From the NCBI GenBank assembly GCA_029204045.2, contig CM055077.1, positions 3,923,391 through 3,987,390 on the forward strand: 64,000 nt of DNA, read 5' to 3'. Under the pieces are notes generated by a model, which was not told where the DNA came from, did no database searches, and was given only the letters and a program-made list of their open reading frames with translations. Source of the DNA: Tillandsia leiboldiana (Eukaryota > Streptophyta > Magnoliopsida > Poales > Bromeliaceae). Made by a program: the position numbers and the translations under genes. Positions 1 to 13,410 of this stretch are shown here, piece after piece. Each line of letters begins with the position of its first letter. Within the stretch, counting starts at the first letter, position 1.

Positions 1-168
1 AAATTCCGCAAATACATCATTGCTAACTTGCCATATATATATATTGAATCACAAACTAAAAGACTGAATTTTATACATAGTTTGATTCCAATGAAAAGGA
101 TGATATAATGACAACGTTGTAAAAGGGGTCAATAATCTAATCTAATAGCTGTGGAAACAAGCTGTGTT

Positions 169-2652
169 TTACTCTTTATTCCCGAATTTCTCAGCAATGA
201 TGGGTCGAACGTCCTCTGCGTCAACAAGGGTCTCGAGGAAGGGAAGTAATTGAAGTAATGCATGGTCGGCTCGGTCATCGAACCAACTCTTTATGGGTAT
301 CCCGTTATTTACTTGAAGTCGAAAAACCTGAAATCATGTAGAAAAAGGAGAATGAATTACCGATATTGTCAATAGCTGTGAACTTGTCACAGTTCACAAT
401 GATTTTAAACACCCAGATAAACTTTGTATTAGTAGTAATTCATATATAAAAAAAAAAACTTATTAAAGGGATATTACCTGTGGAGAATTGTCAATAATGG
501 CAACTTTTGCCAGCTCAACTCCTAAAATCGTCAGGTCCTTGGTGTAGCTACCATCGGAGAATATGCACGATTCGCGGTAAATGCGCTGAGAAATTAGTTT
601 CCTCTCCGGGTCCAGTATGTCAAGTAGCTTTTCTGCGTAGATGCTTTGACTTGCGGTGAAAACAACAATTTCAAACATCTCGGCAACCCTTTCAAGGAAT
701 ACGTTTAAGTACGGTCTCTGTTTTACGTACACGGTGTGCTCCTTCATGTTAAAGAAGACCAGAAAGGTGAAGTCGGCATCATCGCAGTGCTCCAGCGTTG
801 AATGTACTAGGGTTTCTACACAGAAGTAAAAAGGTGATAAATAAATGTGGAGATTTTAAGTTCGTTCAAAACTAGCAAAAAAAAAGAAGCAGCAAAACCT
901 TTCAGATGAGCTGCTAACCAGAATGAGTACATTTTCACTAAACGAGATAACAGTCAATTACAGACTAGGGTTTCAAACTTTACTTCCCAGTTCATTTACA
1001 TTCTGACAGTTTCAATTTTAATAATCCCGGAAGCTTATTCTGACAATTAAGTCCTTTTGATAGTCTAACGTATAAAGATGCCGACAGAATATAGTTTACT
1101 AGGCGGGAGGACAACCTCAAAAGGCTGCCATGTCGATGAAACCTAGCTATGATGCTGTCGTGGCATCTTTTCAGGTCGTAGACTGACAAAAGAACTTAAC
1201 TGTTATGTGGGACAAACTTTAGGGACTCGGTGGTTAAAATTTACTCTGAGGGCTTACTAAGTTTGCAGTTGAACTCCAAACTTTATAATTAACCCAAAAA
1301 TGTACAAATTTCCACTGAAAGGCAGAGATATCGACATCAGCTGTTTACCGTCCAAATCAAGTACAAGGGTGATATGCTTCTTTCTTTCTTGTGATTTTGG
1401 CAACCAAGTAGGACAAGCAGATGAATTTATCCCAGGCAATTCCAGTAAATCTCCCATATATGCATGTTGATTATAGCATTCATTTCCCTCCCAATCACCA
1501 GATCCGCAATTTCGCTGAGTTTCCTCATCATTTGGTTTCACTTGATGAATTGCAAGATACAAGCATGTATCATCAGAAACTTCATCATCAATGTTATTGG
1601 TTTCCACTGTTTTCTCGAGGAAAGGGAGTATTACATATCTCTCTGCCATATCAATCACCATGTTTGAATCCATACGTTCGGTACAAACAGTATCGATTCT
1701 ATTTGTGAAACCCATTAAGCTATCAAAGGATAATGAACTAGCGTCCTCGGGAATGTAGAAATTTGAAAAACTGCAACTCTGATAATCACCAGTAGCACAA
1801 CTCCCTTCATCGCTGTCTTCAGCAATCAGATGGGGCAAATCGGGTTTCTCGTATCTAACTGCAAAATCAGAGTTTCCAAACGTGCATTTACTAATTGAGA
1901 AAGTATCTACATGAAATTATAATATCCCTACTGAAAATGCATGTCAATACAGTGATGCAATTAATAGTTTCTTAGGAAACAGGATTTCCGCAATCTAAAC
2001 AGATGCACCTACAGGAAAGCTGTAAAAATACACCAACAACCTGAACTAACTGGAAAGGCAGAAAACAAACTTGTATGAAGCATAAGCAAGAGAAAAGAGA
2101 ACTTTCATACAATCTGTCAACAGAAATTAAATTGTTCAAAAGAATGAAATAAAATGTATGAGAAAACAAAATATGGCGATTGTAGTAACACTTTAGTTTG
2201 CAATATTTTTCTATGCTTAAGTGATGTTCCAGACTCAAATCCATTTATGAATCGTGTTTGCCTCCGTAATTTCATTGCAGTCAGTGCGGATCAACCTAAA
2301 GGCTATTTAGACTGGTTTTGGACCAGAAACTAGGATAGTTCAGCTTCAAACTAAACTTTCAAATCAGCACTCATGGAAACCGAAATATTTTGCTTTCAGT
2401 TTAAGAATTTTGATTGAAACTACAAACCGCCATGCATACTTCTATGAGGCTTCAAGGTGATGTGCATATCCCTAAAGAGAGTGGTCTTTTCACATTAAGG
2501 TGTAGTTTACATTTTCTGACAAATTAAGGGGCTTGGTCATGCTGTTGCCAAAAGATCGTCTAGCTATCAAAAAATTATTTCCATTCTTAAAACTTCAAAG
2601 CTCTGTAGCGTGTATGAAAGTTGAGTAAACGATACGAAACCAAAAAATTCAC

Positions 2653-2722
<70 letters not shown>

Positions 2723-4526
2723 AGCATATTTTGCATGATATTACAGTGGAGAGATAAAAAGAAAACAATAAGATACCCAGCATACCTTCATTAATGTCAT
2801 ATATTGCTCTTAAATGAGAATCAATGTGCTCGTAATTGGGTGAGAAGATTGTTTCAAGATTGGCTGAGCATGTCGCCGATGTTGGACCCTACAATTAGTT
2901 ACAGCAATTTTAAAAATAAAAAGTTGAAGTAATTTTTTTCCATAACTAGGAGAGATCAAAAACAAATATTAACTCACACAGAAAATGGGCTATGCCAATA
3001 AGCAAAGCCTAAGCACAACAATGGACAGCAAAAAGGCAATTAAAGTGACAGTAATGGCCAATTACCTGGTAAGTTTGTTAAACATTTATTTATGGCATTA
3101 CAGTCTCCAGGTTGCTTTTCAAGGTTGTGTTACCATAAGTCTAATAATTTGCTATCAGTGTTTCAAAATCTAGAAGAATCCATATATAGACATATATATA
3201 CAAGTACATACGGGCATGCATGCATCCATACATTGCCCTATCTCATCTCAGAGTCAGAACTGCTGATGTGAGCATCACAGCTATAAGATCACATTAACCA
3301 GAGCAGTTATAACTAACGCGTGAATAACATAAGAGGATTAATTTTCTTTATTTGCTAGGATTTTTACTTCTTAGAGAACAAGGACAACGTGAACTCAGAC
3401 AAGTGAAGAAAATAAAACATAGCGCATGATGCTGGAGTAAAAACTGATATGGAAGTAAATGCGAATGCATACCATGGTGTCTGTGCATATAACATCGATT
3501 GATGACTGTGTCGCCATCAGTAAATTAGCAGATGCTACATTACATACATCTTGGAACTCGCTGTTTTCTGTGATCCCAATCTTCTGTCCAGTTAGTTCAG
3601 TAGCGTCATCAGCTGCAGTGAGAAGGATACAAAGCTGTAGCTTAGAATTCAATCCAACAAAACTGGAACCTACGGCTTTAGCCACAACTAAAAGAGTTTA
3701 ACAAGTTTTTAAGGCTCAAGTTTTTTTTGTGATAGCAGGCCTCAACAGCATTATGATCAAACAGAGTACCTTAAATTAGCTTCACATTATTGTAAAATAC
3801 TATGACTGACGAATTTCTTTTGGTTCTTTTGGAAATACAGACAATGAACATGAAAAGGGCAAAAATAAAGGAGCAATAATATGAACTTTGAAGAAGGTGC
3901 CTGATGCTCGCACAGTAATAAAAAAAAGGATTAACATGGTAGTGCAAGATGTAGCAAAAACCTCATATAGGAAAGTGCTTAAAAACTGTATAGCAAGTTT
4001 TACAATTTCAACATAAACCAATATAACCGCAAAAGCGTCTTTAACTGAACAACTCTACTTAAACAATACTTATGTACGAACTCCAATTGATCATAAAGAC
4101 CCCAAGCCTTCTCAATTCTATCTCAAATGATGACTTGTTTAATTTTTAAACCTTCAAATTATTCAGCCTAGAAATGCCAGATAAGTGATGATTAAAAACT
4201 GTATTGACCTAATAATATGCTGGAAAAGTGACTCCCAGAAAAACTGGAGCATGGTATTTAGCATAGACAAGATAAAACAAGACCAACAAAATGAAAATCA
4301 CCAAACTTTGTCTGAGCGTTCGACTCATTTGAGAAGGCCAATTCGTATGGGACTTACCATATTGAGATGCTTCTTTACAAGAAGAGACCGACACTGCAGT
4401 TCGTTGAAATGTTTCGATTTGAGAACGTGAATCTTTAGGTGTTTTAGTTGACTTGGATGATGCATGCAATTTTTTTCTTCTTACATATACCTTACTTATT
4501 TTCTTCTTTACTTTTAATGCTGACAT
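169..4526 (-). CDS. SCP-like CTD small phosphatase (FCP1/NIF family), six coding exons
   Basis: Coding exons on the minus strand, in order: 4526-4358, 3612-3473, 2888-2786, 1858-1349, 815-478 and 327-169 (stop 171-169). All joins are GT-AG and keep one frame, giving 472 aa. The N-terminal 300 residues are Lys/Ser-rich, then acidic and low in complexity. The C-terminal ~165 residues form the FCP1-like HAD phosphatase domain: DLDET at residues 305-309 (first Asp nucleophile, second Asp acid/base), VVFTAS near 358-363 and DNSP at 416-419. The family removes phosphate from Ser/Thr, classically in the RNA polymerase II CTD. Plant SSP4-type proteins have the same layout of long N-terminal extension plus C-terminal catalytic domain. 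The Glu codon of DLDET is split by an intron. Start chosen: first ATG of exon 1; an intron acceptor lies just upstream near 4580. The gene looks intact. Substrate is inferred from the family. Confidence 0.9.
2657..2720. repeat. (GA)n microsatellite in a CTD phosphatase intron
   Basis: About 64 bp of uninterrupted GA dinucleotides, lying in the intron between coding exons 3 and 4 (counted from the C-terminal side). No coding effect. Confidence 0.95.
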
Positions 4527-4580
4527 TTGGATAGAGCTTGTGGTATGTCATGCAGATCCACCTTGAGAAACATCAACTGC
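4527..4580 (-). other. 5' UTR piece of the CTD phosphatase gene
   Basis: Directly upstream of the start codon the minus strand reads back to a pyrimidine-poor but plausible AG acceptor (TTTGCAG) near 4580, so translation probably starts in the second exon and an untranslated first exon lies further right. The piece contains at least one short upstream ATG. The exact 5' exon is not resolved. Confidence 0.4.
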
Positions 4581-6680
4581 AAATTTGGACAAAATGCATT
4601 TTCCTATTAGCTTCAATAAAAATTTGCAAAAGTCTGAATTAAGAATAAGGCTACAGCTATACTACGAAGTACGACAAAGTAGTCTACTGATATAATGTCA
4701 CATTAAAGTGCAAGAAGCTAGAATGCATTCATGTAACAAATTCCCAAACATTCTCAACATAATTCTAGAACTATTTGCTAACTCTGGCAATTCAAGCAAT
4801 TGTTTACATTTCCTGACAATCTAAGAGTTCCTTTTAAGATAATTACTCGATGACGCATCTTTGACAACTCTGATGATCTAGGAGTGCCCAGAATAGTAGA
4901 TTGTAACATGAAGGACCCCTGGATTTTGATGCTCATTTCTCACATAACAAACGAAAACAACATTCAACTTTCAGATAGCTGTTTAGCTGGACCCGACCAC
5001 GGAATCAAGTCTAGGAAATACTCTCTCTTCATCACACTCTGATGTATAAAGATGTTCTGAACTTTTACGAGATGTATCCTACTAAACAAAACAACAAGTA
5101 GTTATTAAATAATAGACCCGGTCGGCTATCATTTGCTCAACCAAAAAGGAAATGGAATGATTATTAGCATTTTGTTTTGATATATCATGGTAAACTCGGG
5201 ATTAGCAACACACTATAAATAAAACTTATATGCTTGTCTATGAACTTACTGGTTTATACACAACTGATTGATGCAAGCAGTACTGTAGCACTGTGACAGA
5301 AAGTAGAAGGAGAAGCACAGAGGGAGGAAGAGAAGGAAAAATGAGAAAGGGAACAGAGAGAATTCTGGCTGCTGTAGAGAGAGAATGGAGGCAACTTTAA
5401 ATAAACTCTCAACTAATAAATTTTAGATAAAATTCAAAACTTCAACAACTAGTGCTTTCCCTGATAAAAAATCTTAACTAATTCAAATCCAAAATTCCAA
5501 TATTTAAAATTTGAGATTCAAACGTTACTCAACCAAATTGCATCGCTGATGCACAAAACAAGAAGTTTACGCCTTGAAATTTGAAAAGAAACAAAATTAC
5601 GCTTAACATCAAACAAGTCATGGTGCAATTTACAGCTACAACATTAGAAAGATCGTTCAATCCTGTATTCCTTTGTTTTAAACAAGATTAGAAAGACTGA
5701 TTCAAGAAATGCCCAAATAAGAATAACTCTAGCTTAATCCAGTGTTCAGAGAACTAGATTCTTTGGCAGTAATTAAAAGATAAGTTATAGTGTGAATCAG
5801 TAGGATTCGATAGTGTTCCACACCCAGTATTGTCAATCTACTTTTGTTACATCTAAAAGTGCTATTTTTCTTATGGGCTTTTAATTGTATACCACTACAA
5901 ATTATATGTTAAAAGAGAACAGGAAACACAATGTTTAGCATCTTGTGTGACTCCAGGGCCATACAAATTCCTTACTCAAATACCTAGGGTTGTTACCTGA
6001 GCAAAAATATCAGGTACAGAGTCAGCAAAACCAAACAACAAAGAGATACTAAAACACCGATGATCTACAGTTTAATTAGCGGGAGAGCTTTCAATTGATT
6101 AGCAGGATTTTCTAACTAACTATTGCTTTCGAGTTTCGATCACACCTAATCAGAGCTCCAGTAACTAAAATAGTAACATAGTGAAATCAAAAGATCTAAA
6201 ATATAAAAGCTAAACCATAAAACGATGAATTCGAATTAACTGTCCCAAATTACAAAACAACTAACAAGAACAGGAAAAGATCTAAGAAGAAGCATGAGGA
6301 ATCCAAGAACCCCTAATATATTATATAGCTGATAACAGGAAAAATGGCCTAAAATTTGTGTAAACTCAACAGCTTCGAGATCCAAAAAAAACAAAACTGA
6401 ACTTTTGCAAAATCTGCATAAAATTAAGAAAATAGAACCTCAGAGCCCGTTTAGATCTACACGGAAATTAAAATAGAAACAAAACTGAAGAAATTCTAAA
6501 TTGGCAATCCATAAAAACCCCACCTTTCTACAAATTACACTTATTTTCTTATCAAAAACAAATAAAATTGTCCGAAAAAATCCAAAATTTAAATGATACC
6601 TGGAGAGAAAACAGAAATTTAATTAGAGATCTTAATAAGTCGATCATAACTACACAGAAACAAAATTATCACCACCACAA
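4581..6680. other. AT-rich 5' intron or upstream region, nothing recognised
   Basis: About 2.1 kb of AT-rich DNA upstream of the first coding exon of the phosphatase gene. I see no coding signal, RNA gene or bounded repeat. It probably corresponds to the 5' UTR intron. Confidence 0.4.
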
Positions 6681-7065
6681 TTCCGACGGAACCCTATTTG
6701 AACTCATCAGAGAAGCAAATCCAAAACCCCAACCACAAAAGAAGAAGTGCAAAATCTACCACACAAAATGAAGAAAATCAACCCCCAAAACTCGTTTTTC
6801 TAATTACAGTAGGAACCAACCTGCAGAAAGTATATAGCAATCCTTAAAAAATCGATCTTTCCACAAATTAGACACATAAAATCAACAGGAAAAATAACAA
6901 ATTTGAATAGATACCAATTGCAAAACCCGAAAAGTAAGAGATCCTAAGACAAAGGCGATCATAATTACCCAAAATTGGAAGCCCCACAACCAAAATTCTC
7001 ATGGAAAACATGTTAGAACTCATCAGAGAAGCAAAACCCCGAACCCTAAAACACCAAAAAGCCCA

Positions 7066-7110
<45 letters not shown>

Positions 7111-7236
7111 CCCATGGCCACAGAGAGAGATCAATTCACCGATCACACAAAGATATGAAGTAAACGAAGACGAAGAAGAAGAAGCAGCAGCAGTTTACCC
7201 ACTACAACGAGATCATAGCTTCCTCTCTCTCTCACA

Positions 7237-7268
<32 letters not shown>

Positions 7269-7460
7269 ATATGGCTCCTCTGTAGCTCTACTTCACCCCG
7301 ATTCCTCGATCGAGCTCGCAAATTGGAGAGAGGAGGAGGAGAAACTCCACAACCAAAATTCTAATGGAAAAAGTGTTAGAACTCCTCAGAGAAGCAAAAT
7401 CCCAAACCCCAAACCCCAAAACCCCCGGTAAAAAAAACCCAGCTTTTTTATACCCAGAAC

Positions 7461-7503
<43 letters not shown>

Positions 7504-7824
7504 CTCTCCCAAAGCCACAAAGAGAGATCAATTCCCCGATCACAGTAAGATACGAAGTAAAAGAAGAAGAAGCTCACCCAACACAACGAGATCACAGCTC
7601 CCTCTCTCTCCCTCTCTCTATATGGCTCCTGTATAGTTCTCTCTTCCACCTCGATCGAGCTTGCAAATCGGAGAGGGGAGGAGGAGGAGGAGCCCTACAA
7701 CCAAAATTCTAATGGCAAACGCCCTAGAACTCATCAGAGAAGCAAAACCCCAAAACCCAAATCCCCAAAACACCAACTTTTCAATACCCACAACAAGTCC
7801 ACGCTAGAGAGAACTCTCCCACCG

Positions 7825-7891
<67 letters not shown>

Positions 7892-8160
7892 TCAACTCAC
7901 CTGATCACAGCACAACACAAAGCAAAACGAAGAAGAAGACGACGAAGAAGAAGAAGCAACAGCAGCTTACCCAATACAACGAGATCACAGCTCCCTCTTT
8001 CCCTCCCTATTGCTCTCTCTCGCTCCACTTCACCCCAATTCCTCGATCGAGCTCGCGAAATCGGAGAGAGGAGGAGGAGGAGGAGGAGGAGGAGGAGGAG
8101 TGAGAGGAAGAAGAGCTCGGAGAGAGAGAGAGAGAGAGAGAGAGGAGAAAGAGAGAGGAA
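6680..8160 (-). repeat. Four-fold duplicated GA/CT-rich 5' module
   Basis: A box reading AACTCATCAGAGAAGCAAA (small variants) recurs at 6701, 7017, 7380 and 7728, spaced 316, 363 and 348 bp. Three copies are preceded by ACAACCAAAATTCT and followed by an A/C-rich stretch, a (GA)n tract (7072-7108, 7467-7501, 7830-7886) and a CT-rich block. A CGATCGAGCT box followed by GGA-rich sequence recurs at about 7307, 7652 and 8046. The block lies where the promoter or untranslated first exon of the minus-strand phosphatase gene should be. Small open frames over it are products of the dinucleotide repeats. Confidence 0.75.
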
Positions 8161-8384
8161 AAAGGGTTTAAAAAAGGGAGAATCGGGATCTCCGCACGGG
8201 GTATTCTATGCGACCTCGGTCGGAGGAGGAGGAGGAAGGACACTGGGGAGAGTGCAGATACCGCACGGACGGTCGAGATTCGATCTCAATCATTTGGTCA
8301 CCCCCCCTGATGGACGCCTCTCCACCGTTGACGCGTTCATGACTTCTCCCATCCACGTCCGGGGAACGGGCTCGGAAATTGTTG

Positions 8385-8582
8385 CGTACACCGCGTGTAT
8401 CCTGTACACCTCCTGCACCTAATAATAATAATTAATATTGAGAAAAATTTAACTATCTAATTTTTTTTATATTTTTTCTTTTTTTTTTTTTATATTACAT
8501 ATTACATTTATCACATAATTATAATTTAATTTTCAAATATTGATTGTATATGGTGCATGAGCTATTCGGATACACCCGGTCC
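8385..8582. mobile_element. Candidate small inverted-repeat element (MITE-like)
   Basis: The ends are imperfect inverted copies: CCGCGTGTATCC on the left and the complement of GGATACACCCGG on the right, with weaker pairing extending about 30 bp. The interior is very AT-rich. No clear target duplication was found. Confidence 0.35.
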
Positions 8583-8599
8583 AGGGCTTTTTCTCCCAT

Positions 8600-9870
8600 C
8601 GCACGTGCGAACGCCGGAGAGGGCCTGAACGTGTGATGTGTCCCTCGAGACTCATTTCTGGTGAGATTCGTGAACACGTGTCCGGTGATTAGATGGTGTG
8701 ATCATCATTTGGGGTGAAAATGTATGCAAACCCCCTCAACTATGGGTTAATTTTGAAATATCTCCATTAAACTTAACTTTTCTACATATGGACGTAAGAG
8801 AGGACAAAAATTATAGAAAAATGTCTTGACTTCGTCTCGATTGGTCAATAAAATAAAGTAGAAGAGCGGAGAAATTTTATTTTATTTTTTTGTCAAAAAT
8901 TTATTAAAATTTTATTTTCGTATAATCTGCTTTGAATAAAACGATAAGCACACGAAGGAGTCAAAAATAAAATAAAATAAATTTAATCCGAATTAGTTTT
9001 CGGTCCCCCCAGTTCGTCCTATTTGCATTCCTAGATTAAATTGAAGATGCCGATAAATATATGTTACATAAAAAATAAACACATTATTTTTTTAAAAAAA
9101 TAATTAAAAGTTTAATGATTATAAAAGTTAAAATTTAAAATATTGAAGTTTAAAAATATGACGATAAAATATTAAATTCGTGACTAATTTAACTAAATGA
9201 TATAAACTATTTAAGCTTTTTCAAAATTAAATTTTATAATTTTATAATATTATTTATTTAGTGGTCAAATGACGTCAAATTTATTTTATATTAGATAATA
9301 AAAATTACTATTTTTAAATCACTAAGACTTAATAGACGAGAGTGAAAAATTATAGAATTTGAAATCTAAACAATATTATCATTTTAAATTATTTTATGGA
9401 TGTCAATTATTGAATCAAATTCTCATGCAAATTGCACTCTTGAATTTTTGATCCTTAAATTATGAAGCGCTTAACACTTTGGTCTTCGAATTTTAATATA
9501 TTATAATTTTTAGTTTAAACTTTATAAATTATTATAAATAAGTCTGACAATTCAATTACTATAGTTGAATATTAAAAATTAACTAATTATTTTCATATTA
9601 TTAATTATAATATTACTATTTTAATTTTATATTAACGACACATTAAATTTTAGCTAACTAAATTGAATTATAAAATTTGATAATAATAATTTAAACAATT
9701 CAAATAAAAATTTATAATAAATTAAAATTTAAGTGACACATTGATACCTAGACTTTAAAATTTAAAATTATTACAATTACGTCCTACAATCTAAAATAGT
9801 ATAATATATTAATTATATCGGATGCGAGGATTTAATTGTAACAATTGCGAAAATTGGAACTAAAAGTTAA
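8600..9870. other. AT-rich intergenic region between two divergent genes
   Basis: About 1.3 kb of AT-rich DNA between the phosphatase 5' region and the ribokinase promoter. No coding, RNA or bounded repeat signal was seen. Confidence 0.5.
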
Positions 9871-9924
9871 TAATAATAAATTAAATTTTAGGGACCAAAT
9901 GTGAGCCAACTCATAGGTTGAGTA

Positions 9925-10049
9925 CCAAATGTGAGAAAAGAATGAATTTCACGTACGGGAGTGCAGTGGTGAGAAAAGAATGAATTTCTCTTCTCCTTCT
10001 TCTCCGCATCTTCTTCTTCTTCTTCTTCTTCTTCTTCTTCATCTTCTCC
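9925..10049 (+). promoter_or_regulatory. Ribokinase 5' leader with (CTT)n
   Basis: Immediately upstream of the ribokinase ATG is a pyrimidine-rich leader ending in about ten CTT repeats (roughly 10005-10043). A 20-bp sequence, GTGAGAAAAGAATGAATTTC, occurs twice (about 9930 and 9970). No convincing TATA box was found. Confidence 0.45.
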
Positions 10050-12999
10050 ATGAAAGCCGTAGCTCGACTCCACCATCACTCCCCTCCTCCTCCCACTTCC
10101 CCTTCCCCGCCGCATCGCTCTAATTGCTGCAACCCCCAAAACCCTAACCCTAAGCTCACGCGCGTCTCCTTCCCCTCCAGTCCCTCCTCCTACGCCGCCG
10201 CGGTTCCCTGCGCCGTCTCCTACTCCGCAGGCGCCGGCGCGGTGGAGAAGGAGAAGGCGATCGTGGTGGTGGGATCGGCGAACGCCGACATCTACGTCGA
10301 GATCGACCGCCTCCCCCGGCCCGGCGAGACAGTGGGCGCGCGCAGTGGACGCACGCTCGCCGGGGGAAAGGGCGCCAACCAGGCCTGCTGTGGCGGCCGC
10401 CTCGCCCTCGGGAACCCCGCCTACCTCGTCGGTCGAGTCGGGGACGACGCGCACGGCCGCCTCATCGAGGACGCGCTCCGCGGCGGCGGCGTCCGCCTTG
10501 ACCGCCTCGCGCGCGTCGGCGCCGCGCCCACCGGCCACGCCGTCGTGATGCTCCAGCCCGACGGCCAGAACTCCATCATCATCGTCGGCGGCGCCAACAT
10601 GAGCGGGTGGCCCCGCGAGCCCCGCCACGAGGACCTCGACCTCGTCCGCGGCGCCGGGATCCTCCTGCTCCAGCGGGAGATCCCCGATTGGGTCAATGCC
10701 CAGGTCGCTCAGGTAATTAGCTCGAATGCTCTCAAATTTGGTTGGAGACTGAAGAGGATTTTAAGTTTCTTACAGTATTTGGTTGAGAAAGGTTGGATTT
10801 TAGGGTGCATTGCATTGTCGCTCAGGTAATTAGCTCAAATGTTCTCAATTTTGGTTGGAATGTGAAGAGGATTTTAAGTCTTTTAGAGGATTTGATTGAG
10901 AAAGGTTGGATTTTTGGGTGCGTTGCATTGTTGCTCAGGTAATTAGCTCAAATGTTCTCAATTTTGGTTGGAATATGAAGAGGATTTTAAGTTTTTTAGA
11001 GGATTTGATTGAGAAAGGTTGGATTTTTGGGCGCATTGCATTGTTGCTCAGGTAATTAGCTCGAATGTTCTCAATTTTGGTTGGAATGTGAAATGGGTTT
11101 GAATTCCTTTGAGGGTTGTTTGGGCACATTGAATTGTCGTTCAGGTTGTTCAAATGTTCAAATTTGCTTTGGAATATGAAACGATTATAAATCTATAAGA
11201 AGATTTGCATGAATAAGCTTTAGATCATTTTCTCTGATTTGTATTTTGTTTGTTGCCTCAATTTGATGTTTGAGATACCGCAATTTTACTTCTTGTTACA
11301 AATCTAGTTTATCAATTTGGTTATTGATATCAGTTTCATTTCCCTGTAATTGATTATATTGGTTAAACTGTTCTTTCGAATTTGATACATAGTGTTTGGA
11401 ACGAAATTTTATATTTACGACTGTGTTTTTGTCACCTTAGGCAGCAAAAGGCGCTGGAGTACCTGTTATTATGGATGCTGGAGGTTTCGATGCTCCTATT
11501 CCAAAAGAACTCTTTGGTTTCGTGGACATTTTTAGCCCGAATGAAATAGAGCTGGCACGGTTGACCGGAATGCCCACGGATACATTTGATCAGATCAGTC
11601 AGGCTGCGGTGAAATGCCATGAAATGGTGAGTTGCGTATATATATATTGAACATTATTTGCCATAAAAAATGACTAATTTGTTTGAGCTTCTCATAGTAA
11701 GCTATGCGAAAGATTCTTATGTTACTTCAGTATCCTGTGTCATATTTTTGGCTGAATTGCAGGATAGTTTGGTTTCTATGTATCACGAACACTTCTATAA
11801 GTGTCTGTGTCAGACTCATGTCCGACGCGGACACGCTATGGACGCACGTTCTGCGCGGGTTCATAATGCATTCCCGTTAAATTATACATATATTCTTTTT
11901 ATTATAATTTTTTATGCATATATTATGTAAGATGATAAATATTTTGCTTTTAATGACTGCGCACAAATTTTTTTGGACAATATAAAAAAATTATGGATGG
12001 TGGAGAATTTTTTTTATTAAAATATATGAACTATCAATGAGCATTTTATTAACTTTTAATCGTATGAAAAATATAATAATATTTTAATAAAATTAATATT
12101 ATAATAGTATGATCTAAGAGGTGTAAATGATCAAAGGGGTAGATCTAACAGCGGAAAACTTGGTAGCACCAAGTGCTTGGTGCTTTCGATAGCATAGTAG
12201 CCGGACTCTATATATATAGAGAGTAGGTCTTATGTACTTTTGAAAGTACAGAGGTTTTCGTACTTATAGTTGTTTTCGATGATGGAACATTCGATTCAAC
12301 GATCGGCTCCGTTAGGGATGATCTACGTTATTAGAATTATTTAGAAATCAAATTTCATAATTTTTTGACATTATTTACCAAGTGATCAAAGGGTCTCAAA
12401 AAAAACTATTTTAACGGCCAATATGCTACGTTTGTAAGTTTAACGGTGTAGAACAATTCAAACTACATAAAATTTTAATAAAAAATTCAGCTTAACATCA
12501 AGAGTAAGATTTATACTTCTGATTTAAAATTTAAGTCTTTTATCATTCTTTTTTATGAGATTTTTATTTTCAGCCGTTTATTTTGAAGCTACTCGTTCAC
12601 CAGATAAAAGAAGTCAAAAAATCATAAAATTTGGTTTCTAGATAGCACCAACATTGTAGATCATGTCTAACGGAACTGATCGTCAAATTAAATGCTCCAT
12701 CATCGAAAACAACTTACAATCACGGAGGCATCCGTGCTTTTGACAACATAGGAGCCTAGCTATATATATATATACATACATATATATATATAGTAGAGCT
12801 TATATACTTTCAAAAGTACAAGCGTATTTATTCTTGTGAATTTTTTACCATGGAATTAGCCTTGAGATCAGTGCTATTGTAAAAGCAATTAAAAGCACAA
12901 GCCTATGATAAAAAGTAGCACGTATCTCGAGACTAATCCTATGGTAAAAATTCACAAGTATAGATGGGCTTGTGCTTTTAGAAGTATATAAGCTCTACC

Positions 13000-13071
<72 letters not shown>

Positions 13072-13295
13072 TCCGGCTACTATGCTATCGCTAGCACTAG
13101 GCATTTGGTGCTATTAAGTTTTCTGTCGTTAAATCTACCCCTTAGACAATTTCCTTCCCTTAGATTATACTATTCCACCAACCACCCACTGGAACCTAGG
13201 GGAGCACTATTATTCTAACCGTACATCCCTTCATCCAAGGGCCCAAAACCTAATAGCACCAATAACTTGGTGCTATCGATAGCATAGCAGCCTGC

Positions 13296-13336
<41 letters not shown>

Positions 13337-13371
13337 TAAGCTGCTATGCTATCGATAGTATAGCAGCCTGC

Positions 13372-13410
<39 letters not shown>

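Noticed and set aside
6868..8356. Ser-Leu and Arg-Glu repeat proteins
   Set aside because: Products of (GA)n tracts in the phosphatase 5' region; no conserved sequence.
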